A stretch of 64,000 bases of DNA from Bin5 sp965220715 (GCA_965220715.1 OZ244843.1:5456001-5520000); one strand, 5' to 3'; counted from the stretch's first letter, positions 29,367 through 38,462 are shown. Made by a program: numbers and translations. The notes: a model not told the origin generated them from the sequence alone.

Positions 29367-30431
29367 TTACGAGAGCCGCACGCGGGGGTCTACGACCCCG
29401 TAGAGGATATCCGAGAGCAGGTTGCCGAGAATAGTCAGCAGCGAGAAAAACATCACTGCGCCCAAAACGGTCGGATAGTCCCGTTGCACTGCGGCGCTGA
29501 AGGTCATACGTCCCATCCCCGGCCAGGAGAAGATGGTTTCGACAATCACCGCGCCGGTGAGAACTCCTAATATGGCCGGGCCAAGAAGCGTCATCAGGGG
29601 GATGAGCGCATTGCGCAGGGCATGGACGAACCAGACGCGGGTTGCTGCCACGCCTTTGGCCCTGGCCATGCGAATGTAATCGGTGCGGATCACCTCCAGC
29701 GTCTCTGTGCGCATGAACCGGCTGATGCCGGCGATACCTCCGAAGGCCAGAATAGTTGTCGGCAGGATCAGATGTCTGATGCGGTCAACCAGGTCGAACT
29801 CATTCGTGAGCGAAACGGTGCGTCTGCCGCCGGTGGGCAGCCAGCCCAGGACAACGCCGAAGAAGAAGATCAGCATGAGGCCGAACCAGAATGCAGGCAG
29901 GGCATTGCCAACTACGGCCAGAACGCGCACAGAATTATCGAAGATAGAACCCTGACGGACAGCGCTGAGGACGCCCAACGGCAACCCAATCAGCAGAGAG
30001 ACCAACAGCGCGGAGACACCTAATTCAAAGGTGGCGGGCATGCGCTCTACCAGCCGATCCCAGACCGCCTGATTGGTGGCGATACTGGTGCCCAGATTCC
30101 CGCGCAGGATGCCACCGCCGTTATCACAAAATGTGGTATTCAACCCGGCAACGTAGGCACAGCGGGTATCCTTGCGGGTAAACTCTTCGCGAAGGTCTCC
30201 CCGGCGCAGTGTAATTCCCAGCAACCAACTGTTGTATTGCAGGGTCCAGTGCTGATCCAGCCCCAATTGCCTTCGCAGAATTTCACGGGTTTCTGGTGTA
30301 ATGTGGGGATCGAAGGTACGGATAAGGATCGGATCGCCGGGAGAGCTGTACACAAGCACGAAGCTGATGACACTTACACCCAGCAGGGTGGGAATTGCCT
30401 GCAGGAGGCGACGAACTACGTAACGGGCCAT
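29367..30431 (-). CDS. Peptide/solute ABC transporter permease (OppB/DppB type), second set
   Basis: 354 residues. Starts MARYVVRRLLQAIPTLLGVSVISF (TM1), followed by the OppB loop with ILRRQLGLDQ and the core with EAA loop RTDYIRMARAKGVAATRVWFVHALRN, closing DPRVRLS. Two cysteines lie in the outer loop (TRCAYVAGLNTTFCD). Follows its binding-protein gene after a strong hairpin. Confidence 0.95.
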   Translation of the reverse strand: MARYVVRRLLQAIPTLLGVSVISFVLVYSSPGDPILIRTFDPHITPETREILRRQLGLDQHWTLQYNSWLLGITLRRGDLREEFTRKDTRCAYVAGLNTTFCDNGGGILRGNLGTSIATNQAVWDRLVERMPATFELGVSALLVSLLIGLPLGVLSAVRQGSIFDNSVRVLAVVGNALPAFWFGLMLIFFFGVVLGWLPTGGRRTVSLTNEFDLVDRIRHLILPTTILAFGGIAGISRFMRTETLEVIRTDYIRMARAKGVAATRVWFVHALRNALIPLMTLLGPAILGVLTGAVIVETIFSWPGMGRMTFSAAVQRDYPTVLGAVMFFSLLTILGNLLSDILYGVVDPRVRLS

Positions 30432-30494
30432 GATCTGATACTATCCTTCAATGCCCCTGCACGAGGGGACAGACGCGAAAGAGATGTAGGTGTG

Positions 30495-30533
30495 AATCCG
30501 CCACCGCGCGCAGAAAGCATGCGGTGGCGGATT
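30495..30533. other. Perfect 13-bp hairpin between binding-protein and permease genes
   Basis: AATCCGCCACCGC (30495-30507) pairs exactly with GCGGTGGCGGATT (30521-30533), 13-nt loop. It is 65 bp after the binding-protein stop and 64 bp before the OppB-type start. No T-tract follows on the coding strand. Such hairpins commonly protect the binding-protein mRNA and lower permease expression. Confidence 0.75.
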
Positions 30534-30597
30534 GGATTGATCTTCTTCGGGGTCTGCTCGCCAGGCGCCGGATTTTTCCGGCAGTACTTGGGTCAGC

Positions 30598-32349
30598 CTA
30601 CTGCGCCAAAGACCAGGTCTCGACGTTGTGGTAGAAGCTCCACGTGCCCGGGTTGGTGCCGTTGAATTTCCCTGAGTAGCCAGTATTGCCAACGGAACCG
30701 GTGACAAAGACATAGGGAATGTCGTCGTGAATGATCTGCTGAATCTCTTGGTAGAACGCCGCCCGTTCTTCTGTCGAGCAGCCGGGAACGCTGACGGCCT
30801 GCTCCAGCAGTTCATCGATGCGGGCATTCTGATAGCTGACAAAGTTGAAGCCGCTGCCGGGTGTGTCGAACTTCGAGTGCCAGAAGGAGTCATCGTTGGG
30901 GTCGGTACCGAGACCGGTCCAGCCAATGATGACCATATCGTAGGTCTGGCCCAGCAGTTCACCCACCAGTGTACCGAACTCGATGGCTTCGAACTGAATG
31001 TCGAAACCGATGCTGTTGAGCTGATCCTGGACCAGCGCCCCCAGGTCTTCACGGGTGGTGTTGCCGGCGTTGGTTTGCAGTCGGATCGTGAGGGCGGCGC
31101 CTGCTTCGGCTGTAGCGCAGCCGTTGCACTCGCGCACGCCGTCGTCATCGCTGTCGGTCCAGCCAGCCTCGTCGAGAATCTGTGACGCCAATTCGGTGTC
31201 GAAGGCATAGGGCTGAAGCGAAGGGTCGTGGGCCCAGCCAACGGCGGGCAGTACATTGGAAGCGATCTGATAGCCCTGGCCCAGATATACAGTGCTGATA
31301 ATCGAGTCGTAATCGAGGGCGTGTGCGATCGCTTGCCGCACGGCCAGATCACTCAGAATTGGATGCGGGTCCTGCACGACGAGGTTGCCATCCTCGTCCT
31401 GACCGGCCAGAGGGTTCTGCGGATTGGCCTGATTAAGGCCGATGTAGCTGTAGCCGTCGTCCTTGAACTTGTACAGATTCAGATTGGAATCGAGTTCGAC
31501 GGTCGTCAGCTGTTCCGGTTGGACACCGACCAGGTCCAACTCGCCGGTCTGCAACTGGGCCAGACGGGCGCCAGGATCCGGAACGATCTTATAGATCCAT
31601 CCGTCCATATTGGGCGCGCCTTTCCAGTAGGTGTCATTGCGCAGGACGGTTGAGTTGTCGTCTCGCGTCCATTCGTTGAAAACAAATGGGCCGGCGCTGA
31701 CGGTTGGCTCCTCATTCAACGGGCTGTCCATAACGTCGCTGAAGTCTTCGGCGTAGAGATGGCTTGGCAGCCAGCCCAGACCGAGATTATTGAGGGCATC
31801 GCATTTTACTTCGGCGTAGGTGACCTGGATGGTCAATGGGTCGAGGACTTCAATGCTTTCGATGTTATCGAGGTTGGCCTTGCGGGGGGTCTCGACGAGA
31901 TCGCTGGCGATGGCGTTATAGGTGAACTTGAAATCGTCGGCTGTGACCTGCTCACCATCGGTCCACATGACGCCATCCTGCAGATTGAAGGTCCACACCA
32001 GACCATCCTCGGAAACCTCCCAGCTCGCGGCCATCTCTGTGGGGACGATGGCGCCGCTGAACGGGTCCTGTCCGAGCAGGCTGGGGAAGAACCAGCCGAG
32101 GACGTCAAAGCTGGCGCTGTCCGAGGCCAGGATTGGGTTCAGTATAGTGGCGTCTGCGCTGGTACCTTCGACCCAGACGCCGCCCTGAACCGCCGGCCCA
32201 GACATCGACTCTTCCGCTACCTCTTCGGTCTGTGTTTCGGCAGCCGGTTCCTGTTCGGTCGGGGCGATTGGAACGGGTTGAGGGCAGGCTGCCAGGACCA
32301 ATGCGGCCACCAGGAGCACTGCCAGGAGAGACAATCTTTTGTTTATCAT
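30598..32349 (-). CDS. Family-5 solute-binding lipoprotein (peptide/nickel type), canonical order
   Basis: 583 residues from the ATG at 32349, chosen because AGGGGAT lies 8 nt upstream and the lipoprotein signal MINKRLSLLAVLLVAALVLAAC starts there (lipobox LAAC). The SBP_bac_5 blocks are in normal order: ADATILNPILASDS, ASWEVSEDGLVWTFNLQDGVMW (split here for reading), ADDFKFTYNA, ELDLVGVQPEQL, RQAIAHALDYDSI, and the late GWTGLGTDPNDDSFWH. It feeds the second permease pair and is probably the most highly expressed gene of the locus, being first. Confidence 0.94.
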   Translation of the reverse strand: MINKRLSLLAVLLVAALVLAACPQPVPIAPTEQEPAAETQTEEVAEESMSGPAVQGGVWVEGTSADATILNPILASDSASFDVLGWFFPSLLGQDPFSGAIVPTEMAASWEVSEDGLVWTFNLQDGVMWTDGEQVTADDFKFTYNAIASDLVETPRKANLDNIESIEVLDPLTIQVTYAEVKCDALNNLGLGWLPSHLYAEDFSDVMDSPLNEEPTVSAGPFVFNEWTRDDNSTVLRNDTYWKGAPNMDGWIYKIVPDPGARLAQLQTGELDLVGVQPEQLTTVELDSNLNLYKFKDDGYSYIGLNQANPQNPLAGQDEDGNLVVQDPHPILSDLAVRQAIAHALDYDSIISTVYLGQGYQIASNVLPAVGWAHDPSLQPYAFDTELASQILDEAGWTDSDDDGVRECNGCATAEAGAALTIRLQTNAGNTTREDLGALVQDQLNSIGFDIQFEAIEFGTLVGELLGQTYDMVIIGWTGLGTDPNDDSFWHSKFDTPGSGFNFVSYQNARIDELLEQAVSVPGCSTEERAAFYQEIQQIIHDDIPYVFVTGSVGNTGYSGKFNGTNPGTWSFYHNVETWSLAQ

Positions 32350-32572
32350 TCTTAGATCCCCTGTGATGAGAATTGCAGAGCCATACCCCATGTATGGACC
32401 CCAGGTCGGATTCGGTAGAGCGGATTCGATCTGTTGAATCTCTGGCACTCCGTGATGCAGCATTAGCAGCAGATGGGTCAGCGTTACGGTCTGCCTCGGA
32501 GGAATACTTTACGTCATCACCCGGTGAGACAGACACAGTACTCGCATAGCATAGCCTGGGGGGTATAGCAGC

Positions 32573-32601
32573 ATGGTAGCATTCCCATCGGTTGCTGTCA
32601 A
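32573..32601 (-). promoter_or_regulatory. Sigma70-type promoter for the peptide-transporter locus
   Basis: Minus strand: TTGACA (32601-32596), 17-bp spacer, TACCAT (32578-32573). It lies about 220 bp upstream of the first binding-protein gene. The rest of the 482-bp divergent region (32350-32831) shows no gene; no clear promoter for the plus-strand DUF255 gene could be fixed. Confidence 0.65.
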
Positions 32602-32831
32602 TACGGCTAAGCCAACTACCAAGGCCGGATTCGACGCCGCGTTGACCATTCCGTTATAATGTTGAATGCGCATCCGCACGAAGGGGGCGGGGTGTTGAAT
32701 GCGCTGCCTGCGTGCCATTTGCCCTATAACCCAACTGCGGGAGTCGGCAACGGGCGGATCACTGCATTCGCGCGTGATGCTTTCTCACACCGATCCATAA
32801 GCAGCGGCGCAGACGCGTCAAGGGACTCATC

Positions 32832-34901
32832 ATGACCGATTCAGAGACGCCGACCCATTCCAATCAGCTGGCGCATGAAACATCGCCATATCTTTTGCAG
32901 CATGCCCACAATCCGGTGGACTGGTACCCATGGGGGGAGGAGGCGCTGGACATTGCGCGGGCGGACGACAGACCGATCTTTCTCAGTATTGGCTACAGCG
33001 CGTGCCACTGGTGCCATGTGATGGAACGGGAGAGTTTCGAAATCGAGGAGACCGCGGCGTTGATGAATGCCAATTTCGTCAACATCAAGGTGGACCGGGA
33101 AGAGCGGCCGGACCTGGATGCGATCTATATGGAGGCGGTGCAGGCGATGACCGGAAGCGGCGGCTGGCCGATGAGCGTTTTTCTGACGCCGTCGGGTCAG
33201 CCGTTTTACGGGGGCACGTATTTTCCGCCCCAGCCCCGGTACGGCATGCCCTCTTTTGCGCAGGTATTGCTGGCGGTTGCGGAGGCCTACAAGAATAAGC
33301 GAGGGGATATCGATGACCAGGCGCAACGATTGACCGACGCTATCGGGCGCACGGGAAGTCTGTCTGCCAGCGGCGGCGCGCTGGGCGTAGAGATTTTAGA
33401 TGAGGCCACTGCCAAACTGAAGCAGTACTTTGATGAACAGTACGGCGGTTTCGGCGACCAGCCCAAGTTTCCGCAGCCGATGACGCTGGAGTTTGCGATG
33501 AGCCAGTACCGACGCGGCGGGGACGCGGATGTGCTGCGTATCGCCGAACACACGCTGCAACAGATGGCGGCGGGCGGAATCTATGATCATCTGGGCGGGG
33601 GGTTCCATCGCTACAGCGTTGACCGCATCTGGCTTGTGCCCCATTTTGAAAAGATGCTGTACGACAACGGGCAGCTGCTGCGGGCGTATCTGCACGCGTG
33701 GCAGATCAATGGAAGGCCGGAGCATCGCCAGGTCGTTGATGAGACGGTCGATTACGTGCTGCGGGAGATGACTTCGCCGGAAGGGGGCTTTTACAGTGCG
33801 CAGGACGCGGACAGTGAGGGCGAAGAGGGCAAGTTTTTCGTGTGGACGGCGGAGGAGATCGAGGCTGTTCTGGGCGAGGAAGAGGCGGAGCTGCTGGGAC
33901 GGACGTATGGTGTGATGCCGGGGGGCAACTTCGAAGGCAACACGATTCTGAACCTCAAGCGCACTGTGGCGGAGGTTGCGCAGGAGGCGGGCGCGGCGGT
34001 GGAAACGATGGCGGCGCGGCTGGCGGCGGCGCGGCAGAAGCTGTTCGCGGTGCGGGAAGAGCGGGTGAAGCCAGAGCGCGATGACAAGGTTCTGACCGAA
34101 TGGAACGGCCTGATGATCCATGCGCTGGCCGAAGTCGGCGTCGTGCTCGGTCGAGAGGATGCGCTGGAGGCCGCCAAAAAGTCGGCCGATTTTGTGCTGG
34201 CGGAGATGAGCCAGGAGAATGGCTTGTTGTTCCGCAGCTACAAGGACGGCCGGGCGCGTTTTAATGCTTATCTGGAGGATTACGCGGCGTTTGCGCGCGG
34301 GCTGGTGGCGCTATACGAAGCCACGTTTGAGCTGCGCTGGCTGGCGGAGGCGGTGCGGCTGACGAAGATCATGCAGTCGCAGTTTAGCGATGAGGTGCGC
34401 GGGGGATTTTACCAGACGGGCATGGCCCATGAGCAGCTGGTGGTGCGGCGCAAGGATTTCATTGACAATGCGATTCCGAGCGGGAACTCGATGGCGGCGG
34501 AACTGCTGCTGCGGCTGGCGAAGCTGACGGGCAACGAGGAGTACCGCAAGGAGGCGGCCCGCATCTTCGAGATAATGGCGGCGGCGATGGCGCAGCAGCC
34601 GACGGGTTTTGGGCGCATGCTGACGGCGTTGGATGATTTTCTGGCGCCCAGCCAGGAGGTGGCGGTTGTTGGCTTGCTGGAAGATGCGCGTACGCAGGCG
34701 CTGCTGGAGGAGGTGCGGCGCCATTATTTGCCGCATACGGTGCTGGCGTTGAAGGAGCCGGACAGCGAGAATCCGTTGCCGCTGTTGGAAGGGCGCGGGC
34801 TGGTGGATGGAGAGCCGGCGGCGTATGTTTGTGAAAATTATGCTTGCAGGCTGCCGGTGACGGGCGTGGAGGAGTTGCGAAATGCAGTGGCCAGTGGTTA
34901 G
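32832..34901 (+). CDS. DUF255 thioredoxin-fold / glycosidase-like protein (YyaL family)
   Basis: 689 residues, typical length. The N-terminal DUF255 thioredoxin-like domain starts HETSPYLLQHAHNPVDW and has the CHWC pair in YSACHWCHVMERESFE (about 57-72). The C-terminal two thirds is an (alpha/alpha)6-barrel-like region with GGFGDQPKFPQP, DHLGGGFHRYSVD and LTEWNGLMI. Homologues include YyaL and mammalian SPATA20; the molecular function is not settled, with redox and sugar-related roles suggested from the folds. The 3' end runs into an R3 repeat, which contributes the last few bases and the TAG stop. Confidence 0.93.
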   Translation: MTDSETPTHSNQLAHETSPYLLQHAHNPVDWYPWGEEALDIARADDRPIFLSIGYSACHWCHVMERESFEIEETAALMNANFVNIKVDREERPDLDAIYMEAVQAMTGSGGWPMSVFLTPSGQPFYGGTYFPPQPRYGMPSFAQVLLAVAEAYKNKRGDIDDQAQRLTDAIGRTGSLSASGGALGVEILDEATAKLKQYFDEQYGGFGDQPKFPQPMTLEFAMSQYRRGGDADVLRIAEHTLQQMAAGGIYDHLGGGFHRYSVDRIWLVPHFEKMLYDNGQLLRAYLHAWQINGRPEHRQVVDETVDYVLREMTSPEGGFYSAQDADSEGEEGKFFVWTAEEIEAVLGEEEAELLGRTYGVMPGGNFEGNTILNLKRTVAEVAQEAGAAVETMAARLAAARQKLFAVREERVKPERDDKVLTEWNGLMIHALAEVGVVLGREDALEAAKKSADFVLAEMSQENGLLFRSYKDGRARFNAYLEDYAAFARGLVALYEATFELRWLAEAVRLTKIMQSQFSDEVRGGFYQTGMAHEQLVVRRKDFIDNAIPSGNSMAAELLLRLAKLTGNEEYRKEAARIFEIMAAAMAQQPTGFGRMLTALDDFLAPSQEVAVVGLLEDARTQALLEEVRRHYLPHTVLALKEPDSENPLPLLEGRGLVDGEPAAYVCENYACRLPVTGVEELRNAVASG

Positions 34902-34977
34902 TGGTCAGTGGGAACGGCAGTGGTCAGTGGGAACGGCAGTAGTCAGTGGTCAGTGGTCAGTGGTTAGTGGTCAGTGG
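34888..34977 (+). repeat. R3 GGTCAGTGG repeat cluster
   Basis: About ten short direct copies of AGTGGTCAGTGG / AGTGGTTAGTGG, interspersed with GGAACGGC. The cluster spans the DUF255 stop codon and the 5' flank of the kinase gene. Same family as 12402-12440. Confidence 0.85.
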
Positions 34978-35015
34978 CGCCGCTGGTGCCGCTGGTGCGC
35001 GGGCGGTCGGCGGTG

Positions 35016-35957
35016 GTGAGTAAATGGAAAGCAGAGATATCATTGGGGGGGAGAGTGGGAGACGGGTTGGGAGGGTTCAGGGAGAGTATTGAGGAGGTCT
35101 GTCCTGAGTTGGGGTTGGAGACGGTCGAGCTGTTTCGGGCGGGGCAGAATAATGAGCTGATTCTGGTCAACGAGGCGCTGATTTTTCGCTTCCCGAAGTT
35201 TGCTGAGGGTGTCGCGGGGCTGCGGCGGGAGGATGCGATATTGAGGGCGGTACGGTCGCGGGTTCCGCTGGCGACGCCGGATTACATTTACCACAACCTG
35301 GACGACGAGGTGGGGCGGGCTTTTGTTGGGTATCGCAAGCTGCCGGGCAGTCCTCTGTGGCCGGAGGCGTTCGGGCAGATCGGTGATGAGGAAACGATCG
35401 ACCGCCTGGCTGCAGATATTGCGTCGTTTTTGCAGGCGCTGCACGCGATCCCGCTTGACACGGTCGACATTCCTCAGGAGCCGTCTGACTCGCCGGTTGT
35501 ATGGCGGGAGATTTTGGGGCGGATCGAGCAGATCGTTTATCCGCGGCTGACGGCAGAGGCGCGTGCGTGGACGACGGAGCAGTTGGAGGCGTTTCTGGGG
35601 GACGATGAGCAGTTCGCTTTTGACAACGTGCTGCGCCACGGTGACTTTGGGTCGAGCAATACTCTGCACAGCGCGGAGGAGCGACGGGTTGTGGGCATGA
35701 TCGATTTCGGGCATGCGGGTATTGGCGACCCTGCTGTGGACTTTGCGGGGCTGTGCGTCTGCTTCGGGAAGGCGTTTTTACGGCGTTGCGCCCGGGTTTA
35801 TCCGCTGATGGACCAGTGCTGGGAACGGGTCCGTTTTTATGCCGATTGCCTCTTTCTGCTGGAAGATGCGTTGTTTTGCGTTGAGCATGGGACTGAGGAG
35901 GCGGATGAGGTCGTTGCTGAGGTCAATAGGATTGGGACAGGGCGCGGAGAGGTTTGA
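35016..35957 (+). CDS. APH-family phosphotransferase (aminoglycoside-kinase-like)
   Basis: About 313 residues from a GTG at 35016. Catalytic loop HGDFGSSN and the metal-binding DFG-type motif IDFGHAG are complete, as are the N-lobe RAGQNNELILVNEALIFRFPK and FLQALHAIP of the APH fold. Kinase of a small molecule; antibiotic resistance should not be assumed because most environmental members are uncharacterised. The start is uncertain: the frame is open from 34974 inside the R3 repeat, and a GTG at 35055 with a G-rich upstream region is also possible. Confidence 0.85.
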   Translation: MSKWKAEISLGGRVGDGLGGFRESIEEVCPELGLETVELFRAGQNNELILVNEALIFRFPKFAEGVAGLRREDAILRAVRSRVPLATPDYIYHNLDDEVGRAFVGYRKLPGSPLWPEAFGQIGDEETIDRLAADIASFLQALHAIPLDTVDIPQEPSDSPVVWREILGRIEQIVYPRLTAEARAWTTEQLEAFLGDDEQFAFDNVLRHGDFGSSNTLHSAEERRVVGMIDFGHAGIGDPAVDFAGLCVCFGKAFLRRCARVYPLMDQCWERVRFYADCLFLLEDALFCVEHGTEEADEVVAEVNRIGTGRGEV

Positions 35958-36012
35958 TTGAAGTGGGATTTGCGGGATTGGGATGTGGTTTAGCCGCGGA
36001 GGGTTGTGGGGA

Positions 36013-36076
36013 GCATCTTAACACCTTTTTATCCACGGAGAGGCACGGAGAGGCACGGAGAACACCTTAACACCTT
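36013..36076. repeat. R1 repeat, left part, interrupted by an insertion sequence
   Basis: GCATCTTAACACCTTTTTATCC, then three CACGGAGAGG units and AACACCTTAACACCTT, ending exactly where the IS begins. The continuation is at 37138. Confidence 0.9.
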
Positions 36077-37137
36077 TAGGACTTTCGCTAGGAGGACAGG
36101 ATCCTGTAAGCTTGAGACATGATTACAAAACAGAAGTATGTCGAATACCTTATCAGCACGCCGATCAACTACACCTGTGCCAATCTGGCTGAGCATCTGG
36201 GAGGGATGAGCCACGATGTCGTCAGTGATTACCTGAAACGAGAGCGACTCACAGCCAGACATCTCTGGGAACTGGTGGCAGAACAGATCGACGATAGTCC
36301 GGATGCGTACCTGATCATTGACGACAGTGTGCAAGACAAACGCTATTCACGGTCAATCGAGATGGTAAAGCTGCAATACAGTGGCGCTGAAGGTGGACTG
36401 GTACGCGGCATCGGTGTCGTGAATCTGGTTCACAGCAGTGGTGAAGATGGCGAGTGTTATCCGATTGATTTCCGCATATACGCCAAAGAAGCGGATGGCA
36501 AGTCAAAGAACGACCATTTTCAAGAGCTGCTGCTGCGAGCGGTTGGCGCCAAACAGATACAGGCCAAGACGGTGCTGTTTGATAGTTGGTATGGCTCCTG
36601 GCGGAACTTGAAGCTGGTTCACCGTCTGGGATTGACCTTCTACACCACACTCAAAGCCAACCGCTTGGTCAGTCTGAGCGCAGAAGATGGCTATATTCAT
36701 CTCGATGCCATCGATTGGAACGACGAACGGCTTAGGCATGGCATCATTGTCAAGCTCAAGAAAGTGCCTTTCAAAGTGAGATTGTTCAAGGTAGTTGCCC
36801 TAAACGGCGACATTGACTGGGTCATCACCAATGATCTGGATGAGACCGTGATCACGCAAGTCGCTCAAAACGCGAACGAGTTGCGCTGGCAGGTCGAAGA
36901 ATTTCACCGCGCATTGAAGCAACTGACAGGCTCCGCCAAATGCCAATGTCGCAAAGCTCGTTCGCAGCGCAATCACCTCGCTTGCTGTTACCATGCTTGG
37001 CTTTCATTGAAGGTCCACGCTGCCTTGCTCAACAAAACCATCTATCGCGTTCATACTGACCTGTTCAGCGATTATCTGCGAAACCAACTTCGCAGACCTA
37101 CTATCCCGGCTTTCCAGCCAGCTTAGCGAAAGTCCTA
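36077..37137 (+). mobile_element. Complete insertion sequence, 1061 bp, DDE transposase, 5-bp target duplication
   Basis: Perfect terminal inverted repeats TAGGACTTTCGCTA (36077-36090) and TAGCGAAAGTCCTA (37124-37137). Target duplication ACCTT on both sides (36072-36076 and 37138-37142). Removing the IS and one ACCTT restores TTAACACCTTTTGATCC, which occurs uninterrupted at 43708-43724. It encodes one transposase and looks intact. Confidence 0.92.
36119..37126 (+). CDS. DDE transposase of the 36.1 kb insertion sequence
   Basis: 335 residues. Candidate catalytic residues: Asp in LIIDDSVQDKRYS, Asp in VLFDSWYGSWRNL, Glu in ELRWQVEEFHRALKQ, the IS4/IS701-like Y-REKT-type arrangement. The N-terminal region (YLISTPINYTCANLAEHLGGMSHD) is a probable DNA-binding helical domain. 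The gene fills the element from 43 bp inside the left end to 11 bp from the right end. Family assignment (IS701 or IS4 group) is tentative. Confidence 0.9.
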   Translation: MITKQKYVEYLISTPINYTCANLAEHLGGMSHDVVSDYLKRERLTARHLWELVAEQIDDSPDAYLIIDDSVQDKRYSRSIEMVKLQYSGAEGGLVRGIGVVNLVHSSGEDGECYPIDFRIYAKEADGKSKNDHFQELLLRAVGAKQIQAKTVLFDSWYGSWRNLKLVHRLGLTFYTTLKANRLVSLSAEDGYIHLDAIDWNDERLRHGIIVKLKKVPFKVRLFKVVALNGDIDWVITNDLDETVITQVAQNANELRWQVEEFHRALKQLTGSAKCQCRKARSQRNHLACCYHAWLSLKVHAALLNKTIYRVHTDLFSDYLRNQLRRPTIPAFQPA

Positions 37138-37188
37138 ACCTTTTGATCCACGAAGGAACACGAAGAACATCTTAACACCTTTTTTATG
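37138..37188. repeat. R1 repeat, right part beyond the insertion sequence
   Basis: ACCTTTTGATCCACGAAGG, AACACGAAGAACATCTTAACACC and TTTTTTATG, continuing the block broken by the IS. Confidence 0.85.
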
Positions 37189-37270
37189 GGAATTATATAC
37201 TTGACTGGCCAAGAAAGATCGTGTATACTGTATCATGGTATCGAACACGAGCAGAGGAGTCAAGTAAACT

Positions 37271-37639
37271 GTGGAAAAGAACGAAAGTGCAACCAGCACC
37301 GTTGAGTTTTTCCAATCGTTTCCCGATGAGCGGGCGGCTGTCAATTACATCGAAAGCCGCCGCTGGGCAGACGGGGTAGTTTGCCCGTTCTGTGAGAGTA
37401 AGAGAACTTCACGTCAGAGAGATTACCAATACCACCGATGCAAGGACTGTCGGAAGAAATTCACTGTTAGGACAGGTACAGTTTTTGAACGATCCCACAT
37501 ACCCTTGAACAAGTGGCTTTACGCCATGTACTTGCGTCAAACGACCTCCAAGAATATCAATGGTATGCAACTATCAGAAGACCTGGGAATCACACAGAAG
37601 TCTGTCTGGTACCTTCTTCAGAATCTGCGCGAACCCTGA
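37271..37639 (+). pseudogene. Truncated IS1595-type transposase
   Basis: 122 residues from a GTG at 37271 with AGAGGAG upstream. It keeps the zinc ribbon CPFCESKRTSRQRDYQYHRCKDC (shown by its CPFC and CKDC pairs) and the start of the transposase domain (TGTVFERSHIPLNKWLYAMY...GITQKSVWYLLQNLRE) but lacks the DDE core; full proteins are about 280-320 residues. The reading frame ends at a TGA that is the first base triplet of what looks like an IS3-type terminus, so a second element truncated it. Confidence 0.8.
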
Positions 37640-37664
37640 ACCTGCCCCCCAAAAACTGGACCAC
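37637..37664. mobile_element. Probable solitary IS3-type element end
   Basis: TGAACCTGCCCCCC followed by AAAAACTGGACCAC resembles the terminal repeats of IS3-family elements. No IS3 transposase follows. The remaining sequence 37665-38261 contains no gene that I can support and may be degraded element and flank. Confidence 0.4.
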
Positions 37665-38261
37665 GAGCTAAGTTATTAAATGGAGCAATTCATCATTATG
37701 CACATGGTCGGGTAGTACGATGCTCAAAAAAACGATGGCGACTCACGGCAGCCTACCAGTCTTCAGTTGAACTGAATTCATTTTTGTGTGATCGCCGTTC
37801 GCTAGTGTTCTCTTATGTACACGGACAATTTGCCGCATAATCGTCGGTCTGATTTTGGCTTTACCTGCGCATATTCCCCCGAAGCCTCCGTTTAATTGAA
37901 GGTCGGCGTCTGTTTCTGAATTCAACTGTAAGTGTAACTCCATCCGAGAGAGACGAGGCCGCCGGTTCCGGCTTCCAGTACAAACCAACAATGTTTGCCA
38001 GACACGCGCATGTTCTGGGATGCCCCCATCTAGGCGATCAACGTTGACAAGAAAATGTCCTCCAGAAGATAGTTGCCCTGCAAGCTTTTATGCGAATTTT
38101 GTAGGGTGTTCAATGTATGCTAGCTTGTGACTGCCAAATGGCATTTGTGAAGTCCGGTACTTGAATGAAACGGTGGAAGATGTCTATTCGGCATAGAACC
38201 TGGAAAACCACATGACAACTCTCAGGGTCTGCATATCGGCCCTCTATCACAAGGAATAGTC
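37665..38261. other. AT-richer intergenic stretch, no supported gene
   Basis: About 600 bp of lower-GC sequence between the transposon remnants and the micro-protein genes. One minus-strand frame (37743-37991) is open but begins at TTG, has no ribosome-binding site and no recognisable features. AAGGAATAGTC directly precedes the next gene. Confidence 0.5.
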
Positions 38262-38462
38262 ATGGAAAAGGGTGAAAGCAAGATCGACATGGATGCCTTA
38301 GACGCAATTACCGATAAGGTCTTGAGTTATGGCCCTCCCAGACCAAGAAAAAAGTCACTCACAAGGCCGATACCTAGCCCGCCAGACAGGATGCCAAAGA
38401 AAGGGAGAGAGAAACGTTCTTCAAAGAAGGAGGAGAAGGAACAAGATGATGAAGAGTCTTAA
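38262..38462 (+). CDS. Micro-protein 1 of a tandem paralogous pair
   Basis: 66 residues. The N-terminal block KIDMDALDAITDKVLSYGPP is shared with the next gene (IDMDALNAITDRVLSYTPP); a highly charged Lys/Arg/Glu tail follows (PKKGREKRSSKKEEKEQ). AAGGAA lies 8 nt upstream of the ATG. The conserved block looks like a short amphipathic helix followed by a basic tail. Family unknown to me; small-protein antitoxin or adaptor roles are possible but unproven. Confidence 0.7.
   Translation: MEKGESKIDMDALDAITDKVLSYGPPRPRKKSLTRPIPSPPDRMPKKGREKRSSKKEEKEQDDEES

Noticed and set aside
34974..35015. GTG at 34974 as the kinase start
   Set aside because: It lies in the R3 repeat cluster; the resulting residues APLVPLVRG are low in information and lack a ribosome-binding site.
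37743..37991. Minus-strand 82-codon frame
   Set aside because: TTG start, no ribosome-binding site, no hydrophobic or motif structure.
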